Shown here piece after piece: positions 20,722 to 29,453 of a stretch of DNA of 64,000 nt; position 1 is the stretch's first letter; each line of letters begins with the position of its first letter. The position numbers and the translations under genes are program-made. The notes beneath the pieces were generated by a model. It saw nothing but the letters and a program-made list of their open reading frames with translations. It was not told the origin of the DNA and made no database searches. The stretch is from NCBI RefSeq assembly GCF_000143415.4, contig NW_003314270.1:2563949-2627948 (forward strand), given 5' to 3'. The DNA is from Selaginella moellendorffii (taxonomy: Eukaryota > Streptophyta > Lycopodiopsida > Selaginellales > Selaginellaceae).

Positions 20722-22935
20722 TCACCGCTTGTTTTGTTGTAACGTTCGGCTAATCTCGGGATCCACATCGGCTCCAGCCTCAAGTGCCTCCTCCCAAATC
20801 TCCATCGCCTGGTCCATCTTTTCTTCGGCGACAAGCTTTGTCAAGAGTAAGCTGTACATGAATGGCGTCGGAGAGCATCCCCGTGACTTCATCGCCTGGA
20901 AAAGCCGGAAGGCTTTGTCATGCTCCGCTGACTTCCAAAATCCATCGAAAACTGAGTTGTAGGTGACCGTGTCTGGCAGGCATCCGTCACTTTCCATGAC
21001 TTCTAGCAAATGTATTGCTTCGTCCAGCCTGCTAACCTTGCAGAGCTTGTCGACGAGCACATTATACGTAACCACCGTAGGAGCGCAGCCTGTTTGCTTC
21101 ATTAACTTGTAGAGCTCGTAAGCCTCGTCGTAGGAATCGGACTTGCATAGTCCATCGATCACGCTGGTGTAAACTATAGCGTCTGGCGTCACGCCCCTTT
21201 CCAGCATGGTCTTCAGCAGCATGCAGCCGTCCCTCACGCGAGCAGACTTGCAGAGCTTGTCTATGACAATGCTGTACGTTATCACCGTGGGCACGCATCC
21301 CTTGTCAAGCATTTCCGAGAAGAACGCCAGTGACTTGTCCAGCTGGTCTGCCTTGCAAAAGCCGTGGATGAGGATGGTGTAAGCCACCACATCTGGAGCA
21401 CTCCCATTTCTTTCCATCTCCCTGAGTAGCTTCTCGGCATCATCCAGTCTTCTCGACTTGCAAAGTCCGTCAATGAGGGTGCTGCACGTTACGACGTCCA
21501 AGAAGTAGCCCCCGTTTCTAAGAACCTCGTACACCTCGTATGCCTCGTCGACTTGGGAAGCTTTGCACAAGCCAGAGACGATCGAGTTGTAAGTCACCAC
21601 GTCGGGAGGACAGCCTGCTTCGGTCATGCGCTCTAGAAGCTGCCGAGCGTCGTCAATCCTGTTTGCCCTGCAGGCCCCGGAGATCATAATGTTGTACGTG
21701 TATATATCCGGGAGACAGCCACGATCGGTCATGAGCTGGAAGAGCTCGTATGCGAGGTCGAGTTGGCCGACTTTGCAGAACATATCGATCATCAAGTTGA
21801 AAGTGAAGTGGCTCGGTTTACAGTCCCTCCGAAGCATCATCTGTGCCAGGTTGAAAGCGTCAATATACTTCCCAGACTTGACAAGGCTGTCCATGAGTGT
21901 GTTGTAAGTAATGAAGTTTGGCTCGCAGCCATACTTGACCATCTCTTGCAAGAGCTTGGCACCGTCTTGCGGTCTCTCTTGCTTGCAATACCCGTCGATG
22001 AGAATGTTGTACGTAAAAACGTCCGGCGAGCACGAGTTCTCCAGCATCTGGTTGAAGAGCACGACCGCCTCGTCCATGTTGCCGAGCTTGCAAAACCCGT
22101 TGATGAGCGTGTTGTAAGTTACGACGTTGGGAGCACAGCCAGCCTCGATCATATCCTCGAGAATGAGCGAGGCATCGCTTATCCTGGCAGACTTACACAA
22201 GGCGTCGACGAGAATGGTGTAAGTGATGACGGAGGGAGCGCAGTTGCGTTGCATATCCCTGTAGTGGACGAGCGCACTGTCGACCCTTCCATTGTCACAG
22301 AGTCCCTTGATGATCGTGTTATAGACCGCATTGTGTGGAACGATCCCTCTCTTCTCCATCTCATCCAAAAGCCTGTAAGCCTGCTGGAAATCCCGGGCCT
22401 TGCAAAACCCATTGATCAAGGTGCTATACGTGATGCTGTCCGGAGAACACAATCCACAACGGTGATTCTTGAAGAGGTCATAAGCCTCCTGTGCCTTCTT
22501 CTTCCTCACGAACGCGCTGAGGAGGCAATTGCAAGTGAATTTCGAGTGCTTGTAGCCTGGCTGCCCCGTGCACCAATCGAAAAACTTGACCGCCTTGTCC
22601 AGATCGTCCAGCTGCTGGAGCACCCTTCCCACCACCGATGGCACCAGGTAGCCCCCGAATTCACACAGCCGCCTGCTCGCGAGCTCGAAATCCTCGCTGC
22701 TGTCTAAAACCCTAAGGAATTCCTTGGCGGCCTGGGCGTAGAAGATGCCAGACTTGGAGCTGGCACTGGCAGCCGCGAATTTCGAGGTGTGGAGCTTGAG
22801 ATCGGGCTCCACTTCCCTGGTAGAGTGCCGCGGACTTACCCCGAGAGAGGATGCAAGGCAGAATTTGGGCGGTGGCCTTCCTTTGCTGGTGGATGGAGCG
22901 GTGACACCAGCCGGAGCGCCCAGCGCTGTCGCCAT
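20722..22935 (-). CDS. P-class pentatricopeptide repeat protein
   Basis: An intronless frame of 737 codons from ATG 22935. About 16 regular 35-residue PPR motifs follow an N-terminal region of about 150 residues. Typical units are NVVTYNTLINGFCKLGNMDE, DVFTYNILIDGYCKQERPQD and TVVTYNVLVDKLCKVSRLDE. No E, DYW or SMR domain is present. P-class proteins bind organellar transcripts and act in processing, stabilisation, splicing or translation. The residues at positions 5 and 35 of each repeat (N/D/S combinations) could be used to predict the RNA target. The N-terminus is Ala/Ser-rich as in organelle-targeted proteins. No disruption is seen. Confidence 0.93.
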   Translation of the reverse strand: MATALGAPAGVTAPSTSKGRPPPKFCLASSLGVSPRHSTREVEPDLKLHTSKFAAASASSKSGIFYAQAAKEFLRVLDSSEDFELASRRLCEFGGYLVPSVVGRVLQQLDDLDKAVKFFDWCTGQPGYKHSKFTCNCLLSAFVRKKKAQEAYDLFKNHRCGLCSPDSITYSTLINGFCKARDFQQAYRLLDEMEKRGIVPHNAVYNTIIKGLCDNGRVDSALVHYRDMQRNCAPSVITYTILVDALCKSARISDASLILEDMIEAGCAPNVVTYNTLINGFCKLGNMDEAVVLFNQMLENSCSPDVFTYNILIDGYCKQERPQDGAKLLQEMVKYGCEPNFITYNTLMDSLVKSGKYIDAFNLAQMMLRRDCKPSHFTFNLMIDMFCKVGQLDLAYELFQLMTDRGCLPDIYTYNIMISGACRANRIDDARQLLERMTEAGCPPDVVTYNSIVSGLCKASQVDEAYEVYEVLRNGGYFLDVVTCSTLIDGLCKSRRLDDAEKLLREMERNGSAPDVVAYTILIHGFCKADQLDKSLAFFSEMLDKGCVPTVITYSIVIDKLCKSARVRDGCMLLKTMLERGVTPDAIVYTSVIDGLCKSDSYDEAYELYKLMKQTGCAPTVVTYNVLVDKLCKVSRLDEAIHLLEVMESDGCLPDTVTYNSVFDGFWKSAEHDKAFRLFQAMKSRGCSPTPFMYSLLLTKLVAEEKMDQAMEIWEEALEAGADVDPEISRTLQQNKR

Positions 22936-23099
22936 AGCGCAGCAGCTCCTCCAAGAACCCTAGCTTTTGAGTGGTAAGAATAAATTTGAATTTCTGGATA
23001 TACTTTTTTTCGCTCGCTTGGCTCCTCTATTTTCTTTTCTGGGAGAAGAAAACTACGTGTCTCCGGAGCCAAGATAAACTCCCAAGTAGATGAAATGGT

Positions 23100-24473
23100 C
23101 CTCGATACTATTGCCAGACACGGACCTGTGAAGATAGAACAATGAATTGGATCGAGCGTTAGAAAATCAAAGAGAAGTTTTTGCCTGCTACAAGTTGGAT
23201 CTTCGCCAGAGCTGTCACAAACTCGCTCATACTCGAAGGTGAGAATTCCTATCGACAGAGTTGTGATCCACACCTGAGAAAACGAGCACCCAGCAGAAGA
23301 TCCACGAAGCTTTTGGGAAGAACTTGGGAAGTACCTCTCTTGCGAAGTGATGGTAGCTTCGAGCTCCGAGGAAGGAGAGATATGGAGGGAGGTGCGGAAC
23401 CATATCGTGACCGTGAGTCATTCGTATCGCTCTTGGCAAGTGCTTGCTGAAAAACTTTGCGAAGACAGTGTTGCCGAGGCGTGGCTGTCCAAACGTGACT
23501 ATCTCTACATCGTCTGTGGAAACTTTGTAATTTACCTGCGTTCTTGGTGAGATCTCTCTAGAAAAAAATGATAGAGACGAGGGACTCACAATGAGATCGA
23601 GTGCGCAAAACGAGGCAAGAGCTCCTCCCATGGAGTGGCCCGTCACCATGTACTTCAGCCCGTGCCGCGTTTGCTCTATGTAACTTATAGCTGCCATTAT
23701 GCTTGCTCGCATACTGGTGTTGTGATAAGCCGAGTAGAAACCATGGTGGACCTTCACAAAGGATTTTCCAGGAGTCAGAGATTCAAACATCCAAGTATAT
23801 CAAACCTTGGCATCCTTAGTTCCGGGATAGTTTAAATCGAGCTCCTTGAAATACAAATCCTCCATCCAGTTTGCCATGCTACACAACTAGACATTTATTA
23901 TACGAAAAAGACAGAGAAGATTTTACCTGTTTTCTTGAGTTCCTCGGAAGGCAATCACAATAGCATGTAGACTCTCGGATACACCAACAAATGCCTGAAG
24001 AAAAAAGAAAAGAAAAATCTAGAGATGTTTTTAAAACTCTATCTTACTTGCCTGTAGACAATGTCGAACATCCACGACAAGAGCTGTGACATGAAAATCC
24101 TGGAGATCCGATCAATCGACTGGAAAGACTGTAGAAGCGATAGACTTACCTTTATCACACCGTTGCAACGTGAGCAATTCCACTTCAGCAAGGAGGCTGA
24201 ATCATCTAGATACACCTTAGAGGAAAGAAGACGAGAAAAAAAAAAGTTAAAAAAGCACTCGAGAAGGATTTCAATCCAAGTGCCTACCGCTGATGCATAG
24301 CGGACCATGATCTTTGCGAGCGTCCGATTGTAGTACCGAAAACTCAAGTTATCTCCAACGACAAACTCTGCGAGAAGTAGTTTTTTCGAAAGTCACAAAA
24401 AAAACTAAAGGTTCTTACCTCGTCCAACAGCAGCGGTGAGGCACGAAAGCAATAGAACCACGGCTAGTTTCAT
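23100..24473 (-). CDS. Class 3 lipase
   Basis: A multi-exon gene beginning at ATG 24473 with a signal peptide (MKLAVVLLLSCLTAAVG). Following exons read FVVGDNLSFRYYNRTLAKIM, YLDDSASLLKWNCSRC, AFVGVSESLHAIVIAFRGTQ and MANWMEDLYFKELDLNYPG, then VKVHHGFYSAYHNTSMRASI. The nucleophile elbow GHSMGG lies near 23630, and the Asp region reads VEIVTFGQPRLGNTVFAKFF. The His region is YHHFAREVW, and ERVCDSSGEDPTCSR near the end is typical of plant class 3 lipases. Ser, Asp and His are all present, so a secreted or ER-lumen acylglycerol lipase is likely. The 3' end is unclear because the frame stays open toward 22836; I place it near 23100, before the PPR start. Confidence 0.82.
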
Positions 24474-24837
24474 CACACCTTTCTCTCAATCCATCTTCAC
24501 CCAATGCAATCCGGAACTAAAGAAGAAACCAAAGAAGAATGCAACGAAACTCATCCATTTCTTCTTACTTGGCAAGGAGCAAGCATTTGTCTCAAGACAA
24601 ATGTTGCCAGTTTGGCACCCGAGCGCCACGCCAAAGCGATGATCCCCCTGCGCAAGACGTGATCCCGGGCATTGCGCAGGATACCTAGAACTCACTGCGA
24701 TCACTGCGAGCTCTCACGGACCTCGCCGCCGCGGGATCAGAGCCACCCAATCCGCTACCAAACAGCCAACAAAATCCCTAGTTCTTTATAGGAAAAAAGT
24801 TAAAAGTAGATTTGCTTAGTAAGATTCAACGACTAAT
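24474..24837. other. Intergenic, lipase promoter side
   Basis: About 360 bases between the lipase start and the tRNA-Pro gene. No coding pattern is recognisable. Confidence 0.35.
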
Positions 24838-24909
24838 GGGCATTTGGTCTACTGGTATGATTCTCGCTTCGGGTGCGAGAGGTCGCGAGTTCGATTCTCG
24901 CAATGCCCC
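24838..24909 (+). tRNA. tRNA-Pro (CGG)
   Basis: A 72-nt cloverleaf. Acceptor GGGCATT pairs with AATGCCC, followed by discriminator C. The D arm contains TGGTCTACTGGTATGA, the anticodon loop CTTCGGGTG gives anticodon CGG, and the T arm is GCGAGTTCGATTCTCGC. No intron. The TSPO gene follows closely downstream. Confidence 0.95.
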
Positions 24910-25067
24910 CCCTGCTTGTCAGCTCGACAAGTAGCATCCACGCGGAAGCACGAGCTCTCTGTAATCAATTCTTTGAGAACATCTGGATCGAATCTTTGTT
25001 TGCTTGCTGCAATTGTGGTTTTGTTTCCTTCCCTGCTCCGAATCTCTGTTTGATCGTGCTCGCTGAG

Positions 25068-25715
25068 ATGAGTCTCCGGCTCCTACTGCTCGATTCACCA
25101 GCGCCGCGACTGTCCAGCTCAAAGCCTCCGCCTCAAAAACCGCGATCAAGGTCAGTAGTTCTTCGATCGATTCGTCCCCGGGCCTCTTCGTCCGCGTCAT
25201 CGGCCGCAGGGGACTTCGATTCCAACGATGCGAGTCCCAAAGAAGCTAAAGACGCAGGCTACAAGTCTCTGCTGGTGGCCATGGGCGTTCCTCTAGCCGC
25301 GGGATCGCTGGTGGCAGCATTCAACAGGCCGGATGAGTGGTACTTCCAGCTCAAGAAACCGTCGTGGACGCCTCCAGCCCCAGTGATTGGATTTGCGTGG
25401 AGCCTCCTCTATCCTCTCATGGGCGCCGCGGCCTGGCTAGTGTGGAGGAACGGGGGATTCGAAGAACAGCGATCGGCGCTCACGATCTTTGGCGTTCAGC
25501 TGGGGTTCAATCTCCTGTGGCAAGTCGCATTCTTTGGGCTGCGCAACCCGGCGCTTGCGTTCCTGGACATATCCATCTTGGTTCTGCTCGTGGGCATTTG
25601 CGTTTGGGCATTTGGGAAATCCAGTGCCGCAGCTGCAAACGCGATGAAGGTGTATCTCCTGTGGGTGATCTTTGCTGCTGCTCTCAACTACAAAATCTGT
25701 GCGCTCAATCCATAA
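25068..25715 (+). CDS. TSPO: TSPO/MBR translocator protein
   Basis: An intronless gene of 215 codons from ATG 25068; the frame is open further upstream but reaches into the tRNA gene, so this ATG is preferred. A basic, Ser-rich extension of about 65 residues precedes the TspO/MBR domain. The domain has five hydrophobic segments and the family hallmarks FNRPDEWYFQLKKPSWTPP, FAWSLLYPLMGAAAWLVW and QLGFNLLWQVAFFGLRNPAL. TSPO binds porphyrins and is induced by stress in plants, where it is found in the secretory pathway; the long N-terminal extension is typical of plant forms. No disruption is seen. Confidence 0.93.
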   Translation: MSLRLLLLDSPAPRLSSSKPPPQKPRSRSVVLRSIRPRASSSASSAAGDFDSNDASPKEAKDAGYKSLLVAMGVPLAAGSLVAAFNRPDEWYFQLKKPSWTPPAPVIGFAWSLLYPLMGAAAWLVWRNGGFEEQRSALTIFGVQLGFNLLWQVAFFGLRNPALAFLDISILVLLVGICVWAFGKSSAAAANAMKVYLLWVIFAAALNYKICALNP

Positions 25716-25744
25716 AAGATCACATCTCTCCCTCTCTCTCTCTC

Positions 25745-25890
25745 TCAATCAAGATCATATTTGCCTCGAGTAACTTGGGTGATCTTGAAAGATCACATCC
25801 CCTTCTCTCATCCAAAACTAGAAAAATGAATCAAGATCACATTTGCCTCAGTATTGGAACACTGGAGTAACTTGGGTGATCTTGAAAAAA
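25745..25890. repeat. Imperfect tandem duplication downstream of TSPO
   Basis: Two copies of a block that begins AATCAAGATCAYATTTGCCT and ends GAGTAACTTGGGTGATCTTG are found near 25747-25797 and 25828-25890, the second with a small insertion. A CT run (about 25730-25746) precedes them. Confidence 0.8.
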
Positions 25891-25959
25891 CTTAAAGCTC
25901 TCTTGGCCAAGACTAGAAAGAACAAAGATCACAGTTGCCACTGGAGATCTTGAAAGACA

Positions 25960-26031
25960 AGGAGGCAACCAGATTTGAACTGGTGACCCAATGGACTGCA
26001 GCCAATTGCTCTACCAGTGAGCTATACCTCC
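25960..26031 (-). tRNA. tRNA-Cys (GCA)
   Basis: Read on the minus strand, acceptor GGAGGTA pairs with TGCCTCC (one G-T pair). The D arm is TAGCTCACTGGTAGAGCA, the anticodon loop GGCTGCAGTC gives anticodon GCA, and the T arm is CCAGTTCAAATCTGG. 72 nt, no intron. Confidence 0.93.
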
Positions 26032-26299
26032 ATCTCAACCAAACAACTAGCATAGATCTTGCAGGAACTTTTCTGCGTGAAAACAAAAGTGGACTAGGCA
26101 TGTATTTCTCTTTGGATTCAATGACCCACATTGTCTCTTTTCGTCAAACAAGATCATGAGCGCCTGTGGAAAACAAACAAACCAGCATTCATTCATGAGC
26201 ACATGCCTAGTGTGAGCGAGCTGGTAGCAGTCAACCAAAGCGCGTCCATACTTCTCATATAGGGTTTATGGATCCTCTGGCTTGACGAAGAAGACGATC

Positions 26300-29200
26300 A
26301 TGGAGAACACAAGCACGGTGAGAGGCTTACTGCTAGTGCTCTTAGTATGGAAATGCTCGACAGTGGCACGGAGCCAAGCGACTCAGCCATGGCCTTCGTA
26401 CAGATCGAGCTATAGCCGAATCCACGATGCCCAGAAGCAATGTCCATTCTCTTCGTCCTTGGTCTCCTCGCAGCAGCAGGGCGGGGACGATGATCAGGGC
26501 CCGGATCCCAAATGGGTCATCCAGAACGAGCTCAGCTTCCAGAATGGCGACTGGTTCCAGGAACCCAAGGCCAGATCCTCGCCGGTGCCTCGCTTCACTG
26601 TCAATGGGACTCGCCCGCAGCTGCTTTCTTCGTTCTGGATCACGGATGTCAATCTCCGGAGCAAGGCGGGCGCGGTCAAGATCAGCGCCGTTTTGCAGCT
26701 CGCCATCTCGGCCTTCCGCAGCATCGGCTACTTCACGACCGCGTCCGAGAGCTCCGAGTCGTCACCGGAGTTTGCATCGCTCACAGTGCTCCTCGAGGGT
26801 GTTTACTTTGAGACCCAGCGCAACGATCGGGGTGTTTGCATGGTGGGATGCACGGTTTTCAACGGGACAAGGATCTGCGATCTCTTCCTGGAGCTCCACT
26901 TTCCCCGGAGGCTTTCGCTCGAATCCAGGGAAGTCCGCGGCTCCTTGACAAGCAAATCTGGGATCTTTGACGACGTATCCATCGCATCGCAGCTCGGAGC
27001 GTACTCCAAGTACGAGTTCGACGACGGGAGACTCGTCAAGCCCGCGTGTAATCCTTCCATGCAGCAGATGCCGTCGGAGGGCATTACAGTCTACACTGGA
27101 AATCGAGGCTGCTCGATACTGATGGAAATCCTTACTGGTCAGTGGATCCATCTCTCAAGCTCGGGGCCGTTTGCTCTCAACGCTACGAGGATGCAAGTGT
27201 TGGACATCCGCTGCATCGATATCCCGTCTGGAGCGAATGTGAGCGCCATCTTTCGAGCAACTCCCAGCGTTGACGACGAGAGCCTCTCGCTGGAACGCAA
27301 AGGACTGAGTGATGGGCTGGCCTTTGCTGCCGAGGGAGTCTACAGTTCTTTCACTGGCGAGATCTGCATGCTCGGCTGCCGGAACAAAGATCTAAGCTCG
27401 TCATCGCCAAGCTGCGACGTCCGCGTGTCGATGTTCGTGCCACTCTCGCTCTCCATCGCGCAGAGGGACGTCTTGTTTGGGAAGATGACGAGCTTGGGTG
27501 GCGAAAGTGCGTATCGTCCTACGAACTTTGGTCTCTTCGTACCCTTGAGAGGCCTGCCATCGGAAGTGTCAAAGAAGTTGAGCTACAGCTACTCGAGAGC
27601 TCGGGAAGGAGAGAAGCTTGCGAGAAGTGAGGAGATGGAGACGAGCCTGGCCGATCGAGTGAAGCAATCGATGCTCAAGTTCCCAAGGCCGAGCAAGGAT
27701 CACTCGATGCAGGAGCTGGGGCAGGATTTGGCGGTGTTTTCTCAGCTCATCAACGAGAATCCAGCCAATCCAAGCGGCAGCATCCAGTTTTCAACAAGAA
27801 CTATGGACATCCAAGCTTCATCAAAAACTATAGATATCCAAGTTCTCTCGATCGAAGACATCATTCTCATGGACTGGAACAGCCATCAGAGCGATGACTC
27901 CTCGCAAGAACTTGGCGATGACGAGAAAGATCTATCCAAAGGTGACGAGGAAACGATCCGAGTTGCGGTGGAGGTGATAGTGACGAACGTCGCTCAGGTA
28001 TCCGCCGAGGGTGTCTACGTTCCTCGCACGGGACGGATCCATCTTGTTGGCTGCCTCAATAACATCTCTGGAAGTGATGTTCTTATGGACTCCCAGCCCG
28101 ATTGCAACACGACCATCGTGATCCAGTACCCTCCTCGCAACACGCAGTGGCTCGTCAATCCCACGCTGCGCATGAAGATTGCCAGTTCTCGCGCGAGCTC
28201 CGACCCGAGCTTTTTCCCTCCGATGCATCTCGAGTCGTTTCCAATCCTCTACAGGGACCAGCTCCGCGAGATTCTCTCCAGGAAGACGCTGGAGGCCGTG
28301 CTAAGCGCAATCACCTTGAGCGTCATGCTCATTTGCATCGTCCTCCAGCTGATTCACGTCAAGAAATCCGCCGAGTCGGTGCCTTTCATCTCGCTACTGA
28401 TGCTCGGCGTCCAGGCATTCGGCTACTCGATCCCGCTCATCACAGGAGCCGAGGCACTGTTCGCCAGGCTCACCTCCCGTGACGATCCGGCCGCCGAGGC
28501 CGGACAATCCTCCGCGATCAAAGACACTGGGATCAACCAGATGGTGCTCTACTTGGTCAAGCTCCTCTCTCTCGCCGCCTTCCTTCTCATGCTCCGGCTG
28601 TGCCAAAAGGTGGTGCGCTACCGCATCCGGCTCGCCACCAAGTTCCCGCTCGAGCCACGCCGTGTTCCCAGCGACGTGAAACCGGCCAAGATCTTCCTGC
28701 TCGTCCACACTCTCGGCTTCCTCACGGTGCTCGCCTTCCACTACGCTCTCCAGGGCTCCTCGAGGAGCAGCGAGATGATGCGCAAGGATTCCCAGGTAGG
28801 ATGGGACGGCAAGATCCAGAAGCCAGAGCAGGATTGGATGCGGGAGCTCAAGGAGTACGGGGGGCTTGTGGAGGATTTGTTCTTGCTCCCGCAAGTGATT
28901 GCAACCTCGGTGTGGGAGATCAGAGGGAAGCCACTGGCACGAGCTTACTACATGGGCATGACGGCGTTGCGATTGCTCCCCCATGTCTACAACGCTCTGA
29001 CGAGGCCGCTCTTCAATCCATACTTTGCGGACGAGTCGCTGGTTTACGCAAACCCGAGGATGGATTTCTACTCGCGGGTCGGGGATGTGGTCATCCCCGT
29101 CATGGCGGTGCTGCTCGCGGCGATGGTGTACGCTCAGCAGAGATGGAATGAGCTCAAGTGGGGCAGAGTTTTGAGGCAAGGATCAAGCAAGCTCTTGCGG

Positions 29201-29353
29201 TATGGATCCAAGTTGTATGAGAGGCTACCGTCGTCAAAGCTGCCCAGCACTGGGGCGAATTTCGAGGCCGAGATGATGCCAGGCAATGGCAACGTGGACG
29301 GGGACGAAGATCGACGAACCCTAATGGACGCTGAGAAAGGTGGCAACCATTAA
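26300..29353 (+). CDS. DUF2921 membrane protein, intact copy
   Basis: An intronless gene of about 1017 codons from ATG 26300 (MENTSTVRGLLLVLLVWKCS, a signal peptide). The large luminal part carries repeated units of the type GVYFETQRNDRGVCMVGC, GVYSSFTGEICMLGC and GVYVPRTGRIHLVGC. The C-terminal third is a polytopic membrane domain starting LEAVLSAITLSVMLICIVLQ and containing LMLGVQAFGYSIPLITGAE and ARAYYMGMTALRLLPHVYNA. This matches plant DUF2921 proteins. The same membrane domain occurs in FLYING SAUCER/Tul1-type E3 ligases, but no RING finger is present here. Likely an endomembrane protein of unknown function. A damaged tandem copy follows 100 bp downstream. Confidence 0.85.
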   Translation: MENTSTVRGLLLVLLVWKCSTVARSQATQPWPSYRSSYSRIHDAQKQCPFSSSLVSSQQQGGDDDQGPDPKWVIQNELSFQNGDWFQEPKARSSPVPRFTVNGTRPQLLSSFWITDVNLRSKAGAVKISAVLQLAISAFRSIGYFTTASESSESSPEFASLTVLLEGVYFETQRNDRGVCMVGCTVFNGTRICDLFLELHFPRRLSLESREVRGSLTSKSGIFDDVSIASQLGAYSKYEFDDGRLVKPACNPSMQQMPSEGITVYTGNRGCSILMEILTGQWIHLSSSGPFALNATRMQVLDIRCIDIPSGANVSAIFRATPSVDDESLSLERKGLSDGLAFAAEGVYSSFTGEICMLGCRNKDLSSSSPSCDVRVSMFVPLSLSIAQRDVLFGKMTSLGGESAYRPTNFGLFVPLRGLPSEVSKKLSYSYSRAREGEKLARSEEMETSLADRVKQSMLKFPRPSKDHSMQELGQDLAVFSQLINENPANPSGSIQFSTRTMDIQASSKTIDIQVLSIEDIILMDWNSHQSDDSSQELGDDEKDLSKGDEETIRVAVEVIVTNVAQVSAEGVYVPRTGRIHLVGCLNNISGSDVLMDSQPDCNTTIVIQYPPRNTQWLVNPTLRMKIASSRASSDPSFFPPMHLESFPILYRDQLREILSRKTLEAVLSAITLSVMLICIVLQLIHVKKSAESVPFISLLMLGVQAFGYSIPLITGAEALFARLTSRDDPAAEAGQSSAIKDTGINQMVLYLVKLLSLAAFLLMLRLCQKVVRYRIRLATKFPLEPRRVPSDVKPAKIFLLVHTLGFLTVLAFHYALQGSSRSSEMMRKDSQVGWDGKIQKPEQDWMRELKEYGGLVEDLFLLPQVIATSVWEIRGKPLARAYYMGMTALRLLPHVYNALTRPLFNPYFADESLVYANPRMDFYSRVGDVVIPVMAVLLAAMVYAQQRWNELKWGRVLRQGSSKLLRYGSKLYERLPSSKLPSTGANFEAEMMPGNGNVDGDEDRRTLMDAEKGGNH

Positions 29354-29453
29354 AGGTTGACCAAGGTTATACCTTTAATATTTTGGCAGCTTTAAAAATG
29401 TTCCGCTTGCATGCTGAAAGCTAAAATTAACTTAGTCTGTGCTACTCCAGACA

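Noticed and set aside
21763-22707. 314-codon plus-strand open frame
   Set aside because: Antisense of the PPR repeats; its periodic pattern mirrors them.
28394-29179. 261-codon minus-strand open frame
   Set aside because: Antisense of the DUF2921 membrane domain.
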